Source of the DNA: Saccharibacillus kuerlensis DSM 22868 | GTDB taxonomy: Bacteria > Bacillota > Bacilli > Paenibacillales > Paenibacillaceae | Length of the DNA: 64,000 nt | Assembly (NCBI RefSeq): GCF_000378145.1 | Contig: NZ_KB899278.1 | Coordinates: 248,001 to 312,000, forward strand | Direction of reading: 5' to 3' | The notes under the pieces: model-generated | What the model was told of the DNA's origin: nothing | The model's input: only the letters and a program-made list of their open reading frames with translations | The model's database searches: none | Position numbers and translations under genes: made by a program | Shown: positions 44,835-54,376 of the stretch, in pieces | Layout: the number at the start of each line of letters is the position of its first letter | Numbering within the stretch: the first letter of the stretch is position 1

Positions 44835-46862
44835 TTAAACTTTAAACCGTCCAACTGCCTGCTGCAGTTCTTCCGCCATTGAACTCAGCGATGTGGAGGA
44901 CGAAGTGATCTCCTGCATAGCTGCAAGTGTTTCCTCGGCAGCAGCTGCAATGGTCTGAGTCGCAGAGGAAGCTTCATCAGCAACGCTGGAAATGCCGTCA
45001 ATCGCACTCAGCATCGTTTCGGTGCCCTGCGAGATCGCCTGCGAACGGTCGAACACATCCTGAATCTGCTGACTGACCTGCAGAACCGAGCCGCGGATTT
45101 CTTCGAAAATAGTCTGCGTTTGCGTGATAACCCCTATGCCGTCGCCGACTTCGCGTGTAGCCGAATCGACAGACTTGACGACTCCACCGATATCCTGCTG
45201 AATAGCGGCAATCAGACCTTCGATCTGCTTGGTCGACTGTGAAGACTGTTCGGCAAGCTTCCGCACTTCATCCGCCACGACTGCAAATCCGCGCCCCTGA
45301 TCGCCTGCACGCGCCGCTTCAATAGCGGCATTAAGAGCCAATAGATTGGTCTGACTGGAAATTTCCTGAATAACTCCAACGATATTTCCGATTTCTTTGG
45401 ATCGGTGGCCCAGTCCCTGTACAACCTGAGACAAGGAAGTTACCGTATCGGAGATCGAATTCATCTGATCGATCGCCGTAATGACCGAACGCTCTCCTTC
45501 TTCCGATTTGGCAGAAGTGTCGGCCACCGTTGCATAAACGGCTTGAGCACTGGTTACAATGTCTTGAACCCCTGAAGCCATGTTTTGGCCTGCATCATTC
45601 GACACTTTCGCCTGCTGGATCTGAGCATCCGCACCTTCGGCCATATCCTGGGCATACCCTGCAATTTGTTCGGTAGCACGCGCCGTCTGTTCCGAACTTG
45701 CCGCAAGCTCTTCCGATGAAGCGGCCACTTGGTTCGTTGTGTCTGTGACCCTTGTAATCACTTCGCCAAGCGAATCTACCATGGCGTTAAAGCTTGTTCC
45801 CAGCTGGCCCAGCTCGTCTTTTCCTGTATACTCGACTCTCTGTGTCAAATCTCCGGCTCCGATTACAGCTGTCGTTTTATTCAATGCACGCATTGGCACT
45901 AAAATCGAACGAATAATAACGAAAGCAATGACGGCTCCTCCCAGAAGAGCAATCCCGATAACAATCAATGTGGTTACAAGAATACTCGAAGCGGCTTCTC
46001 CGAATTCTGCTGTATACAGCGTGCCGGCGATTTTCCAGCCGGTTCTTTCGTTCGTTGTGAACACCAGCTGCTTATCTGCGCCTTCATAATCATATTGGAA
46101 TTGTCCTGCAGGCTCTGTGTATACCCGGTTATAGTAGTAAACATCCGGAGCCTTGCTGCCAATTTCACTTGTCGGATGATAAATGTAGTTCTTGTCTTGA
46201 TCCAAAATGTAGACGTAGCCTTTTTCTCCGATCTTGACTCCTTCGGCCATCTCTTCTACTTGGTTTAATGTCACGTCGACTGCGGCAACTCCGCGTCCAT
46301 CGCTCGTAGCCCGTGCGAAAGTCACGACCAGATTGCCGGAAGTGCTCGATACGTATGCTGGACTTACAATCACTTTCCCTTCCGATTGCATCGCCTCCAT
46401 ATACCAGGGACGGGTCCGTGCATCAAAATCACTTGTGTTCAACATGTCGGAAGGCGCGTTGAGATATAATCCGCTTTCCGTTCCGATATAAGCAAGTTCA
46501 ACTTCAGGGTGAACGGCTTTGTACAATTCCAGTTCATTCGAGACTTGAGCGCTTACCCCCAGATTTTGACCTTCTTGTGCAGTGACCGAAGCTAACGTGA
46601 CCGACTCGGCCAACAATTCAACTTCCTGCTGTTTGGCCTGGACAAATTGATCGATCGCTGTATTCAACAGGTGAACGCTGCTGTCTGCCTTTTGTACAAT
46701 TTGATCCTCCACCGTGTCTGCGGCTTCATCGTAAGCGATGAAGCCAATCAGCAGGCTGGGTATGATCAGCAGTACTGCAAAAGACGCGATTAGTCGAAAC
46801 CTGATCGATGTTCCGCGAAGCGAAATCCGCCTGCCTCCTGCACTTTTCTTATTCTTTTTCAC
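44835..46862 (-). CDS. methyl-accepting chemotaxis protein (dCache sensor)
   Basis: A 675-residue chemoreceptor: membrane helix at about 23-45, a large outside dCache sensor (about 50-285, with [26 protein letters not shown] and [15 protein letters not shown]), second membrane helix (about 295-318), HAMP domain ([21 protein letters not shown]) and a C-terminal signalling coiled coil with the conserved hairpin [51 protein letters not shown]. Start is GTG. It reports to CheA/CheW encoded elsewhere. A GGGAAG/CTTCCC hairpin (about 44779-44823) follows its stop. The ligand is unknown; dCache often binds amino acids or organic acids. Confidence 0.95.
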   Translation of the reverse strand: MKKNKKSAGGRRISLRGTSIRFRLIASFAVLLIIPSLLIGFIAYDEAADTVEDQIVQKADSSVHLLNTAIDQFVQAKQQEVELLAESVTLASVTAQEGQNLGVSAQVSNELELYKAVHPEVELAYIGTESGLYLNAPSDMLNTSDFDARTRPWYMEAMQSEGKVIVSPAYVSSTSGNLVVTFARATSDGRGVAAVDVTLNQVEEMAEGVKIGEKGYVYILDQDKNYIYHPTSEIGSKAPDVYYYNRVYTEPAGQFQYDYEGADKQLVFTTNERTGWKIAGTLYTAEFGEAASSILVTTLIVIGIALLGGAVIAFVIIRSILVPMRALNKTTAVIGAGDLTQRVEYTGKDELGQLGTSFNAMVDSLGEVITRVTDTTNQVAASSEELAASSEQTARATEQIAGYAQDMAEGADAQIQQAKVSNDAGQNMASGVQDIVTSAQAVYATVADTSAKSEEGERSVITAIDQMNSISDTVTSLSQVVQGLGHRSKEIGNIVGVIQEISSQTNLLALNAAIEAARAGDQGRGFAVVADEVRKLAEQSSQSTKQIEGLIAAIQQDIGGVVKSVDSATREVGDGIGVITQTQTIFEEIRGSVLQVSQQIQDVFDRSQAISQGTETMLSAIDGISSVADEASSATQTIAAAAEETLAAMQEITSSSTSLSSMAEELQQAVGRFKV

Positions 46863-47015
46863 CGTTCAGTCCCCCTGCTTGATAGATAGATTAGCAGCTG
46901 CCGTCAGCTGTAAGCTTTTGCTCGCTGTAAACCAGTGCATACCTATATCGGTCAAAAAAAGCGCAAATTTAATAGTCAAAACTCTCATCTTTAAGTTCAT
47001 TTTCACGAAAACGAT

Positions 47016-47041
47016 TAAAAAGACAGGCTTTTCGCCTGCCT
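47016..47041 (-). terminator. terminator of the PP2C/HD-GYP operon
   Basis: AGACAGGC and GCCTGCCT pair around a GAAA-type loop and run into TTTTT when read leftwards, ten bases after the HD-GYP stop. Confidence 0.85.
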
Positions 47042-47051
47042 TTTATACTTA

Positions 47052-49193
47052 TCAATCCTTTGCACTTTCCAGAATTCCGCTTCCCGACGTTCCACCAAAT
47101 TTCCGCAGATCGTGTACGTCTTTGAATTCCAGCAGAAGCCTTGTCCCATTCGGATTCGTATATAAGAAAACACGGTCCGCCGAAGCATACATAACACCAA
47201 ATCCGCGGCCAAGGGAGCGTTTGCTGCTGTATCCAGAAGCGACAAACGTTTTGGGAAGATCATGCAGAGCAATACCCGATCCTTCGTCACGAACCAGAAC
47301 CTGCAGCGCCTTTTCGTGTGCGAATACCGTTACCTCACCGCCTGTCGCATGTTTGAGCAGATTGGTCGCTGCCTCGGATACCGCAAGTTTAATCCGCATC
47401 ATGCGCTTGGGATCATCCTTTGCCGTAAAGCCGGCTGCCAAGTCACGACTGCGCCCAACATCCGAGCGGCCGATAATTGACAAGCTGTCAAGGCGCTCGC
47501 CGAGACGATCCAGCAGTTCATTTTCCTTCAGGCAAAGAGAAACTTTCCCTTCCGAAAGCGCTGACATAATTTCGCGATAAGAATTCATCGTTTCTCCATG
47601 CAGCTTTTCCCGATAAGCGATAGCCGGTGTAATATCCGTCAGCGCAATACGAACTTCCCCGTTTTCCGGATAAAAGTGAGCCTCGTACGTCCGATCCTCG
47701 AAGTGCAGCAGCTCGTAAAAAGAATTCTGCTCATTTTCCGATCGCCGAGCCAGCCGGACAATTGAAGCTTCAAGCTCCGACTGTTCCAGCCCGTACAGAA
47801 GACCATCCGACGCAAGCTTCAGCATCGTGCTCGCTCCCACGTAAGAACCTTGATTTTCGGCATAGCTCATAGTCTGTACAGCTGTGTTTTTTGACTTTTC
47901 CGGCACCGGTTCGGCTGTGGAGACAAACCCATGCTGCCCGATTCGGTCACGAAGTCCCTGTACGACATGAAGATCAATCAAAGCGGCCAGCGAAGGATCA
48001 ACCTCGCGACCAGACAATTTGCGCACGGACACGCATACCGATTCATTGTCGCTGTTTTGTCTAATCAGATGATCAAGTCGGCTGGATAAAGACAAAATAC
48101 GGGATTCGTAAGGAATCTGTTTCTCTTTGAAACCTTCGGGGAAACCTTTTCCGTCCCATCGCTCGTGATGATGACGCACCCAGTGTGCTGCGCGAGCATC
48201 TTCGGTAATTGTACGAATGATTTCGGCTCCCTTTTCACTATGAGAGCGATATTCGTCTTCTTCGGAGATTGACAATGCGCCGCGTTTGTTAAACAGATAT
48301 GCTGGAAGCGCCGACTTGCCGATATCATGCTGAATCGCAACCTGGACCAGTACCCGTTTTTTTTCACGCGGGTAAGCCAGTCGATCCAGCAAATAATCGG
48401 CAATGATTCCTGTGCGCATCCCGTGTCCTTCCAAATCCGGAGACAATCGTGACTCGAACAGCAGACTGAATCGTTCGAACGTACGCTGCCAACCTGCAAC
48501 TTCCCTGACATAAACATTGGAGAAATAAACGATGAAGATCAAAAATAATCCTGTATATCCGACTTCGTAAAAAGTGTCTTTCTGCAGCAGGCTGTCCAAA
48601 AGGTGCGGAATGACCACAATACACAGAATGACCAGCACGATTGATTCGCGCAATCTTCCACGAATACCGAGAAGCACGGCTCTGCCCGACAATACTTTTC
48701 GAATACCGCCATCAAGCGGAAGCTTTACCGCTTTGAACGCGAACGCCGCGGCTGCTGCCTGCGTGTACAGCGAAGCTCCCGGCAGAGCCGCTTCCAGTCC
48801 GATTAGGGCAAGCGTCGAAGCACAGATGCTGAACGTATAGATACCGATCCGAAGCAGCCAGCGAACAGGATCATAAGTTTGGGTACGAAAACCGCACTGC
48901 CGGGCTTCATTTGCCAGAGAACTGATAAAGATACCTAACAATGCGGTATAGAGACCAAAACCGATCAGCAGTGCTAGGAAACCGATCAGACTGGCCCCCA
49001 GTTCATCCCCGCTGATCAATCGGACCGGAAACAGATCCAGCAGCAGCGTCAGCAGAAGGATGGGCAGTACATATGTCCATGATACTTGTCCGCCCCCGAC
49101 TGCGAGAAGAGCTCCGTAGAGAAGGCCGATCAGCGTCAAGAACGAATACGAAGCTTTTTTATTGTTCTGTGCCAAATTCAATGAGGTATTCAA
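47052..49193 (-). CDS. membrane HD-GYP protein with C-terminal switch-kinase (RsbT/RsbW-like) ATPase domain
   Basis: A 713-residue fusion. Residues about 18-225 form roughly eight membrane helices. An HD-GYP phosphodiesterase-type domain follows (about 250-420): HDIGK at 289-293 and HHERWDGKGFP at 341-351 supply the metal ligands expected for cyclic-di-GMP hydrolysis, with GFP in place of GYP. About 470-540 looks like a PAS domain (YEAHFYPENGEVRIALTDITP). The end (about 595-690) is a GHKL ATPase of the anti-sigma/switch-kinase kind: N box SEAATNLLKHA, DEGSG and GRGFG. Start TTG with AAGGA. It follows a REC-PP2C gene by 54 bases. Inference: links cyclic-di-GMP turnover to a partner-switching (RsbT/U/V-type) cascade. 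Confidence 0.85.
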   Translation of the reverse strand: MNTSLNLAQNNKKASYSFLTLIGLLYGALLAVGGGQVSWTYVLPILLLTLLLDLFPVRLISGDELGASLIGFLALLIGFGLYTALLGIFISSLANEARQCGFRTQTYDPVRWLLRIGIYTFSICASTLALIGLEAALPGASLYTQAAAAAFAFKAVKLPLDGGIRKVLSGRAVLLGIRGRLRESIVLVILCIVVIPHLLDSLLQKDTFYEVGYTGLFLIFIVYFSNVYVREVAGWQRTFERFSLLFESRLSPDLEGHGMRTGIIADYLLDRLAYPREKKRVLVQVAIQHDIGKSALPAYLFNKRGALSISEEDEYRSHSEKGAEIIRTITEDARAAHWVRHHHERWDGKGFPEGFKEKQIPYESRILSLSSRLDHLIRQNSDNESVCVSVRKLSGREVDPSLAALIDLHVVQGLRDRIGQHGFVSTAEPVPEKSKNTAVQTMSYAENQGSYVGASTMLKLASDGLLYGLEQSELEASIVRLARRSENEQNSFYELLHFEDRTYEAHFYPENGEVRIALTDITPAIAYREKLHGETMNSYREIMSALSEGKVSLCLKENELLDRLGERLDSLSIIGRSDVGRSRDLAAGFTAKDDPKRMMRIKLAVSEAATNLLKHATGGEVTVFAHEKALQVLVRDEGSGIALHDLPKTFVASGYSSKRSLGRGFGVMYASADRVFLYTNPNGTRLLLEFKDVHDLRKFGGTSGSGILESAKD

Positions 49194-49247
49194 GCTGATT
49201 CGTTCCTTTCGCTGGGGATGTCCGGGGGTCCGGCTTTGTGATGCGCG

Positions 49248-50378
49248 TCAATTTAATTGAATGGACACAATGCAAACGTCATCATCTTTGTCCTTGCCAA
49301 GCAGGGCCAACTTTTCGGTGAATCGCTCGTTGGGCAAATAGCGGATGCGGGAAGCATAGGTTTCCAGTTCCCGTATGCCGGCTCGGATGGACTCTCTAGG
49401 CGTTTCGACCAATCCGTCGGTGTACAGCAGTATTTTACCGGGGTTCTCATAACGGTAAATCCCGCTTTTTCCCTCAATATTTTTCCGAATGCCTAACGGC
49501 ACCCCCGTGCTTTCCAAATAATGTGCTTTCTGATCCGATGGGAAAAAAAGTCCTGGCGGATGACCTGCGTTGAAGTACCGGATTTCGCGCGCTTCCTGGT
49601 CGATGACCAAATAAATGGCCGTCAAGTAAATGGATCTCTGACTTCCGCCGAACAGGCTGCATACCTGTTTGTTCAGCTCCTGACACACTTCGGACGGTTC
49701 CGAGATTTGCTTGACGATTCCCGCAAGCAGCGAACGGATCGACATACTGATCAGCGCCGAAGATAAACCGTGCCCCGCCACATCAATCAGCATAACGCCG
49801 CAGCGCCGCTCGTCAATTCGCGTCCAATAAAACATATCGCCCGAAACTTCATCCGACTGGATGTATTGGGCATGAATTTCAATTCCTGATTCGACGAACG
49901 GTGCCGGCAGCACCGTTTTTTGCACACGTTTTGCCAACTGTAGTTCTTTAACAAGGCCGCTTTCCCGGCTTTTGCGAATATCGGTCTCTTTCTTAAGACG
50001 GATTGCCGACTGTACACGTGCAAGAAGCTCGTAGTCCGGCGCACCCTTCTCAATAAAGTCCATCCCGCCCACTCCAAAAGCTTCTTTAAAATGTCTGCGG
50101 TCACCCGTAAGAAAAATAATAGGCAGTTCCGCATAAAGCGAACATGCTTTGATTCGGCGGCAGGCTTCAATTCCGTCGATATCAGGCATAACAATATCCA
50201 ACAATATTAGGTCAAAAGCGGCGGCTTTCCTTGGGAGGCTCTCTCCGCTTATACCGAGACGTTCCAACGCTTCCTCCGCGGAGGAAGCCGTCTCAATCTC
50301 CGAGTAACCGGCCTCAGTCAGCACCTGACTGAAATAAGCGCGGTTCATCATCGAGTCATCGACGATCAATATGCTCAT
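49248..50378 (-). CDS. response regulator with PP2C-type (SpoIIE/RsbU) phosphatase output
   Basis: A 376-residue two-domain protein: N-terminal receiver (ILIVDDS, phospho-Asp in LILLDIVMPDIDG, IIFLTGD, IEKGAPDYELL; about 1-125), a short coiled linker, and a C-terminal PPM/SpoIIE serine phosphatase (VSGDMFYWTRID, GVMLIDVAGHGLSSALISM, FNAGHPPGLFF, LLYTDGLVETPRE). Such proteins dephosphorylate STAS-domain anti-anti-sigma factors. Start ATG 50378 follows GGAGGAG; the frame upstream is rejected. No histidine kinase and no STAS protein is encoded beside it; the neighbouring HD-GYP protein carries a matching switch-kinase domain. Confidence 0.93.
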   Translation of the reverse strand: MSILIVDDSMMNRAYFSQVLTEAGYSEIETASSAEEALERLGISGESLPRKAAAFDLILLDIVMPDIDGIEACRRIKACSLYAELPIIFLTGDRRHFKEAFGVGGMDFIEKGAPDYELLARVQSAIRLKKETDIRKSRESGLVKELQLAKRVQKTVLPAPFVESGIEIHAQYIQSDEVSGDMFYWTRIDERRCGVMLIDVAGHGLSSALISMSIRSLLAGIVKQISEPSEVCQELNKQVCSLFGGSQRSIYLTAIYLVIDQEAREIRYFNAGHPPGLFFPSDQKAHYLESTGVPLGIRKNIEGKSGIYRYENPGKILLYTDGLVETPRESIRAGIRELETYASRIRYLPNERFTEKLALLGKDKDDDVCIVSIQLN

Positions 50379-50487
50379 AGCTTTTCTCCTCCGGCGCAAA
50401 AATCGTAATAGGGCGCCTGTCTGGGATTAAAAGAAGTAAAATTGGGTTACCTATATCATCGACGGGAAGGGCCCAATTGTTGAGACG

Positions 50488-50533
50488 ACAAAAAGACTCT
50501 GCCCGGGCTTTTTTCTCCCAAAGACAAAGTCTT
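50488..50533 (-). terminator. terminator of the chromate-type transporter operon
   Basis: AAGACTTTGTC and GGCAGAGTCTT pair with wobbles, with an inner TTTGGG/CCCGGG helix, and run into TTTTTG when read leftwards. It starts directly at the stop of the second transporter gene. Confidence 0.75.
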
Positions 50534-51070
50534 CTAAAATAAGATAATTCCTGCTGCCGCCGAAAGCAGTATAACAGCAAAAGGATGAAGCTTGTACCGG
50601 ACAATGGCAATCAAGCAGCCTACGCCGATTAGCAGCATTCCCGCCGTCTGCCAGCTCCATAATGAATGCAAGGTCTGCTCGCCGAATCCGAAATGGATAC
50701 CTGCATACAGAATAAGTGCCGCGACGACCGGGCGCAGGCCGTAAAATACAGCTTTCACCGCTCCGTTGTCATGCAGTCTAACGAAAAAAGCCGCCAGTAC
50801 GACAACAAGCAGCAGCGACGGAAGCACCATGCCCGCAGTTGCTGCAGCAGCTCCAGCCAGTCCAGCCTGATTGTAGCCGATCAGCGTAGCACTGTTGGTC
50901 GCAATCGATCCGGGTGCCATCCCGGCAAGCGAACCGATCTCTCTAAAATCCGCTGCGTCCAGCCAACCCCGACTCATCGTCTCCCGTTGAATCAGGCTCA
51001 TAACGGCGTACCCTCCGCCGAATGCCATACAGCCCACTTTAAAAAAAAGGATGAACAGCTCCCCCAACAT
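50534..51070 (-). CDS. chromate transporter family protein, second half-size subunit (YwrB/YwrA-like)
   Basis: A 178-residue membrane protein of the CHR family. Typical motifs: FFKVGCMAFGGGYAVMSLIQRE, WLDAADFREIGSLAGMAPGSIATNSATLIGYNQAGLAGA, then four to five hydrophobic helices. Half-size CHR proteins work as pairs of opposite membrane topology, and the partner gene lies 16 bases upstream. Start ATG 51070 follows GAGAGGAAGCGT. Family members export chromate or have other anion roles; the substrate is not proven by sequence. Confidence 0.9.
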   Translation of the reverse strand: MLGELFILFFKVGCMAFGGGYAVMSLIQRETMSRGWLDAADFREIGSLAGMAPGSIATNSATLIGYNQAGLAGAAAATAGMVLPSLLLVVVLAAFFVRLHDNGAVKAVFYGLRPVVAALILYAGIHFGFGEQTLHSLWSWQTAGMLLIGVGCLIAIVRYKLHPFAVILLSAAAGIILF

Positions 51071-51086
51071 ACGCTTCCTCTCTTTC

Positions 51087-51728
51087 TTAGATGTAGTATT
51101 CGGGCAGCATCGCCTGTTCGTTCTGGGATTTGTGTTCGGGTTCCGTTCTTGGCTCCATCCCACGCATCCGCCGGATTCCCGATACCGTAAACCCCAGTAT
51201 CGGTCCGGCCGCGATCAACCAGAGCGAATGAATATCTGTCAGCAGCAGCAAACCGAGCGACACCGCTGCAATTCCGAAGCTGACGGCATCAAACAGTGAA
51301 GTACGAGCCATTTTCCATGCCGCCAGCATAATCAGTGCCGTAACTGCCGCATGCACCCCTTTAAGAGCGGCTTCCACTTTGGGCTGATCTCGAAAAAAAG
51401 AAAAAGTTAAACTCAGCAGCAGTACGATAGCCAGCGTAGGCAGCGTAATTCCAATCACTGCGATGGCTGCACCTGCCAAACCTCCCAATCTATATCCGAC
51501 GAAAGCCGCCGAATTTACAGCGACACCCCCCGGCGCCGAACCGGCCACCGACACCATGTCTCTCATTTCGTCCCGATGCATCCACTCCCGCCGCTCCACA
51601 ATTTCTTTCTCAATCGTCGCAATCATTGCGTAGCCTCCGCCAAAGGTTGAGGGACCAATCTTGAGAAACGCTGCAAAAATCTGCGGGAGCATCCGCAATT
51701 CTGCCCTTCTTTCGGCCGCCAGCTTCAT
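51087..51728 (-). CDS. chromate transporter family protein, first half-size subunit
   Basis: A 213-residue CHR-family membrane protein, partner of the next gene. It shows FLKIGPSTFGGGYAMIATIEKEIVERREW, MVSVAGSAPGGVAVNSAAFVGYRLGGLAGAA and further helices, with a polar C-terminal tail of about 30 residues (EPRTEPEHKSQNEQ). Start ATG 51728 follows GGAGG at seven bases; upstream frame to 51800 is rejected. First gene of the pair. The 51729-52011 gap is AT-rich and holds divergent promoters towards the ROK gene but no gene. Confidence 0.9.
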   Translation of the reverse strand: MKLAAERRAELRMLPQIFAAFLKIGPSTFGGGYAMIATIEKEIVERREWMHRDEMRDMVSVAGSAPGGVAVNSAAFVGYRLGGLAGAAIAVIGITLPTLAIVLLLSLTFSFFRDQPKVEAALKGVHAAVTALIMLAAWKMARTSLFDAVSFGIAAVSLGLLLLTDIHSLWLIAAGPILGFTVSGIRRMRGMEPRTEPEHKSQNEQAMLPEYYI

Positions 51729-52011
51729 ATGCGTGCCTCCTTTTGTTCCGAAACTCTCTATATTAATCCGCACAACGCAGTCTTTTATAGTATAGCACAT
51801 TCTCTCAATTTGATTTTAAGTAAGGCAATAAATAATCAAAAAAGCTAAAAAATGAAGAAAATCGCTTTATAATAAGCTAAGTATGTACAACTATTTTTCA
51901 AAAAGAAATAAAGTTGATTATTCCTATGTTTTAACTATAGAAATGAATGCCTTGCTCCTTTATACTGATTAATAACCAACCAAAAAACTCGGAAATGGAG
52001 AGATACGACTG

Positions 52012-53199
52012 ATGATCGCCCGTTCTCAAACTTCGATTCGCAAAGATGTGTACAGGCGGATTCTCGAATTAGGCACCGTGTCCAAAGCTGAGTTGATGCA
52101 AGAATTTACGCTGACGAGCAGCAGCATGACCCGGCTGCTCGATGACCTGAATGCTCAAGAAATCATTCGGGTATCGGGACTCGGCAGCTCAACCGGCGGT
52201 CGCAAACCGATCTTGTTTCAAACCAATCCTACATATCGCTACCTGCTCGGCCTCGAGATCTCGCGTATTTATTCTACGTTGGGACTGTACGACATGCAGT
52301 TGAATATGCTGGCCTCGGTTCGCTGGAAGATGGATCCGGGCATGACTCCAGAACGTCTTGTCGATCGCGTTGGACAAGAAGTGGAGACATTTCTAAATGA
52401 ACATGGGCTTCAGCGGGATAAACTTCTGGGGATTGGAGTCGGTGCGGTCGGACCTCTTGACCGGGAGCGGGGGCTAATTCAAAAGCCGGAATTTTTCCCT
52501 GCGTCCGGTTGGGACGAGGTGCCGATCTGTGAACTGTTGGAACGCCGTCTCGGTGTAACGGCCCGCTTGGATAACGGCTCCAATGCCGCGCTGCTCGGCG
52601 AACACTGGGCACTGCGCGGCCGAAGTGCCAGGCATCTGCTGTACATCCATGCGGGTATCGGACTGCGGGCAGCCATGATGTCTGAAGGGCGGCTGATCCG
52701 CGGCGCAGCGGATGCCGAAGGCGCTGTCGGCCAGATGATTATCGCGACCGACGGCCCTCGATTCGAAGGACGGGGCAACCACGGGGCCTGGGAAGCTTTT
52801 GTCTCCGTACGTACGCTTGAACATCGAGTGCGTACCCAAATCAAGATCGGCCGGCCAAGCATGCTTGGAGGTCGGCATCCGGATGATATTCGATTTGCCG
52901 ACCTGATTGAAGCATTGGAAGCGGACGACGCACTCGTTAAGGAACAGTTTACGGAAGCGGCCGCTTATCTAGGAATCGGGATCGCCAATCTGATCAATGT
53001 GATGCATCCGGATATTGTCGTGCTCGGCGGACCGCTGATCGAAGCGCATCCCCTTGTCTATGAAACTGCCGTTGCCACCGCATTGAAAAATACCGCCAGC
53101 GGACGCGAATACAGCCCCGCCTTCTCCCTGGCGGAGCTGAAAGAAAATGCCGTAGCGGCAGGAGCAGCCTTGATGCTGCTTCAAGAATGGGAGGTCTGA
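52012..53199 (+). CDS. ROK-family transcriptional regulator (XylR/NagC-like)
   Basis: A 395-residue regulator: N-terminal winged helix (about 8-70, AELMQEFTLTSSSMTRLLDDL, GGRKPILF) followed by a ROK sugar-kinase-like domain (GVGAVGPLDRERG, ARLDNGSNAALLGEHW, HAGIGLRAAMMSEGRLIRGA). The zinc motif CxCGxxGCxE of ROK proteins is replaced by GRGNHGAWEAF, so the zinc site is lost. Start ATG follows GGAGAG. It stands alone, convergent with an AraC gene and 1.2 kb from the GH127 genes; control of sugar genes is likely but the target is not shown. Confidence 0.93.
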   Translation: MIARSQTSIRKDVYRRILELGTVSKAELMQEFTLTSSSMTRLLDDLNAQEIIRVSGLGSSTGGRKPILFQTNPTYRYLLGLEISRIYSTLGLYDMQLNMLASVRWKMDPGMTPERLVDRVGQEVETFLNEHGLQRDKLLGIGVGAVGPLDRERGLIQKPEFFPASGWDEVPICELLERRLGVTARLDNGSNAALLGEHWALRGRSARHLLYIHAGIGLRAAMMSEGRLIRGAADAEGAVGQMIIATDGPRFEGRGNHGAWEAFVSVRTLEHRVRTQIKIGRPSMLGGRHPDDIRFADLIEALEADDALVKEQFTEAAAYLGIGIANLINVMHPDIVVLGGPLIEAHPLVYETAVATALKNTASGREYSPAFSLAELKENAVAAGAALMLLQEWEV

Positions 53200-53240
53200 G
53201 TAGGAACAGGTCTCGGGACTGCCACCAGCGTTCTGCGGCT

Positions 53241-54116
53241 TCAACGCGTATGCCGCTGCCTGAAGCGCAGCGGAGATATGCCGAAACGCTCCGCAAAGCG
53301 GCGCGAAAAATACGGAGCTGTCTCAAACCCGACTTTCTCCGCCACTGCGGCAACGGAAGACTCCGTGCGAAGCAGCAAAAGCCGGGCCTGTTCCAGTCTG
53401 CATTCCTCTAAATACTCCATCGGTGTCAGTCCATTGACCCTCTTCATGCATCGGGTCAAATAGTTGTAATGGAAATGCAGAGCCTCTGATAATGATGCCG
53501 CAGTCAGCGGCTCTGCATAATGAGCACGAATATAGCTTTCCGTTCGCTCGGCGACACTTTCCGCAGGACTGCCTGCCGGCTCGCGTCGGCGCAGGTCCAG
53601 CGAACGCAGCAGCTCTTCGAACAGCCTCTGGCGTTCCCATACCGCACCGGACAGGCTCCGTTCGATCAGACGAAGAAGCCTCTCCCCTTCTCCGCTCCCT
53701 CCCGGGGCTCCGGGGAGCGTACCGAACTGGGGCAGACGAATGGTATAAGGCGGTGTACCAAAACGGGCCGCATGATGATCCCGGTCCGCAAATGCGGGTT
53801 CCGTTCCACCAGCCACTCCCCATTCTCCCAATTCACGAAAATGAACCCATACAAAGCTTGTCTCTTCCTCGCATGGACGAATCGAATAGTGATAGCGGTC
53901 CGGAAGCAGCAGAAGTGTACGGCCCGCCTTCACCTCCCACTCCAAATCTTCTTCTCCGATATAAAGCGTCCCCCTCTCTACCAGAATCAAGTCGAATACG
54001 CCCATATTCCGGCGGTTCGGATGCTCGTCTCCCGGCGAATAAATGCTTCTGCCGCAGTCCATAAAATACGGAAAAGGCGGCGCGGCAAAATAAATGACAG
54101 GTTCATTGCTCTGCAT
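53241..54116 (-). CDS. AraC-family transcriptional regulator of the GH127/GH146 operon
   Basis: A 291-residue regulator with an N-terminal AraC sugar-binding cupin (about 20-110: GVFDLILVERGTLYIGEEDLEWEVKAGRTLLLLP, with RYHYSIRP) and C-terminal double helix-turn-helix (LSEALHFHYNYLTRCMKRVNGLTPMEYLEECRLEQAR and VAEKVGFETAPYFSRRFAERFGISP). Start ATG follows GAAGGAGTGAACAAGC. It is divergent from the arabinofuranosidase genes across a 260-base gap with an AT-rich promoter (TATAAT near 54285, no clear -35), as expected for an activator-dependent promoter. Confidence 0.93.
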   Translation of the reverse strand: MQSNEPVIYFAAPPFPYFMDCGRSIYSPGDEHPNRRNMGVFDLILVERGTLYIGEEDLEWEVKAGRTLLLLPDRYHYSIRPCEEETSFVWVHFRELGEWGVAGGTEPAFADRDHHAARFGTPPYTIRLPQFGTLPGAPGGSGEGERLLRLIERSLSGAVWERQRLFEELLRSLDLRRREPAGSPAESVAERTESYIRAHYAEPLTAASLSEALHFHYNYLTRCMKRVNGLTPMEYLEECRLEQARLLLLRTESSVAAVAEKVGFETAPYFSRRFAERFGISPLRFRQRHTR

Positions 54117-54376
54117 GCTTGTTCACTCCTTCAAGACCCTTACTTTCTTGGCAGTCGTTTGTGTTCTCCCGGAGAAGCGCAATCCTTTCATATATCTGCA
54201 CACAAAATAGAAAGCGTATTTGCTCAGTGTGAAATCGGACAAGAAATTGGGGCATTTTATCAATCGTTCCCTTTTATTTTAAGGAATATAATAGAATTGT
54301 ACCAGGCTTAAATCTCACATTTTATCAAGCATACCGGAACTGTGCAAATCCACTACCGTGAAGGGACAGAAGCCGA

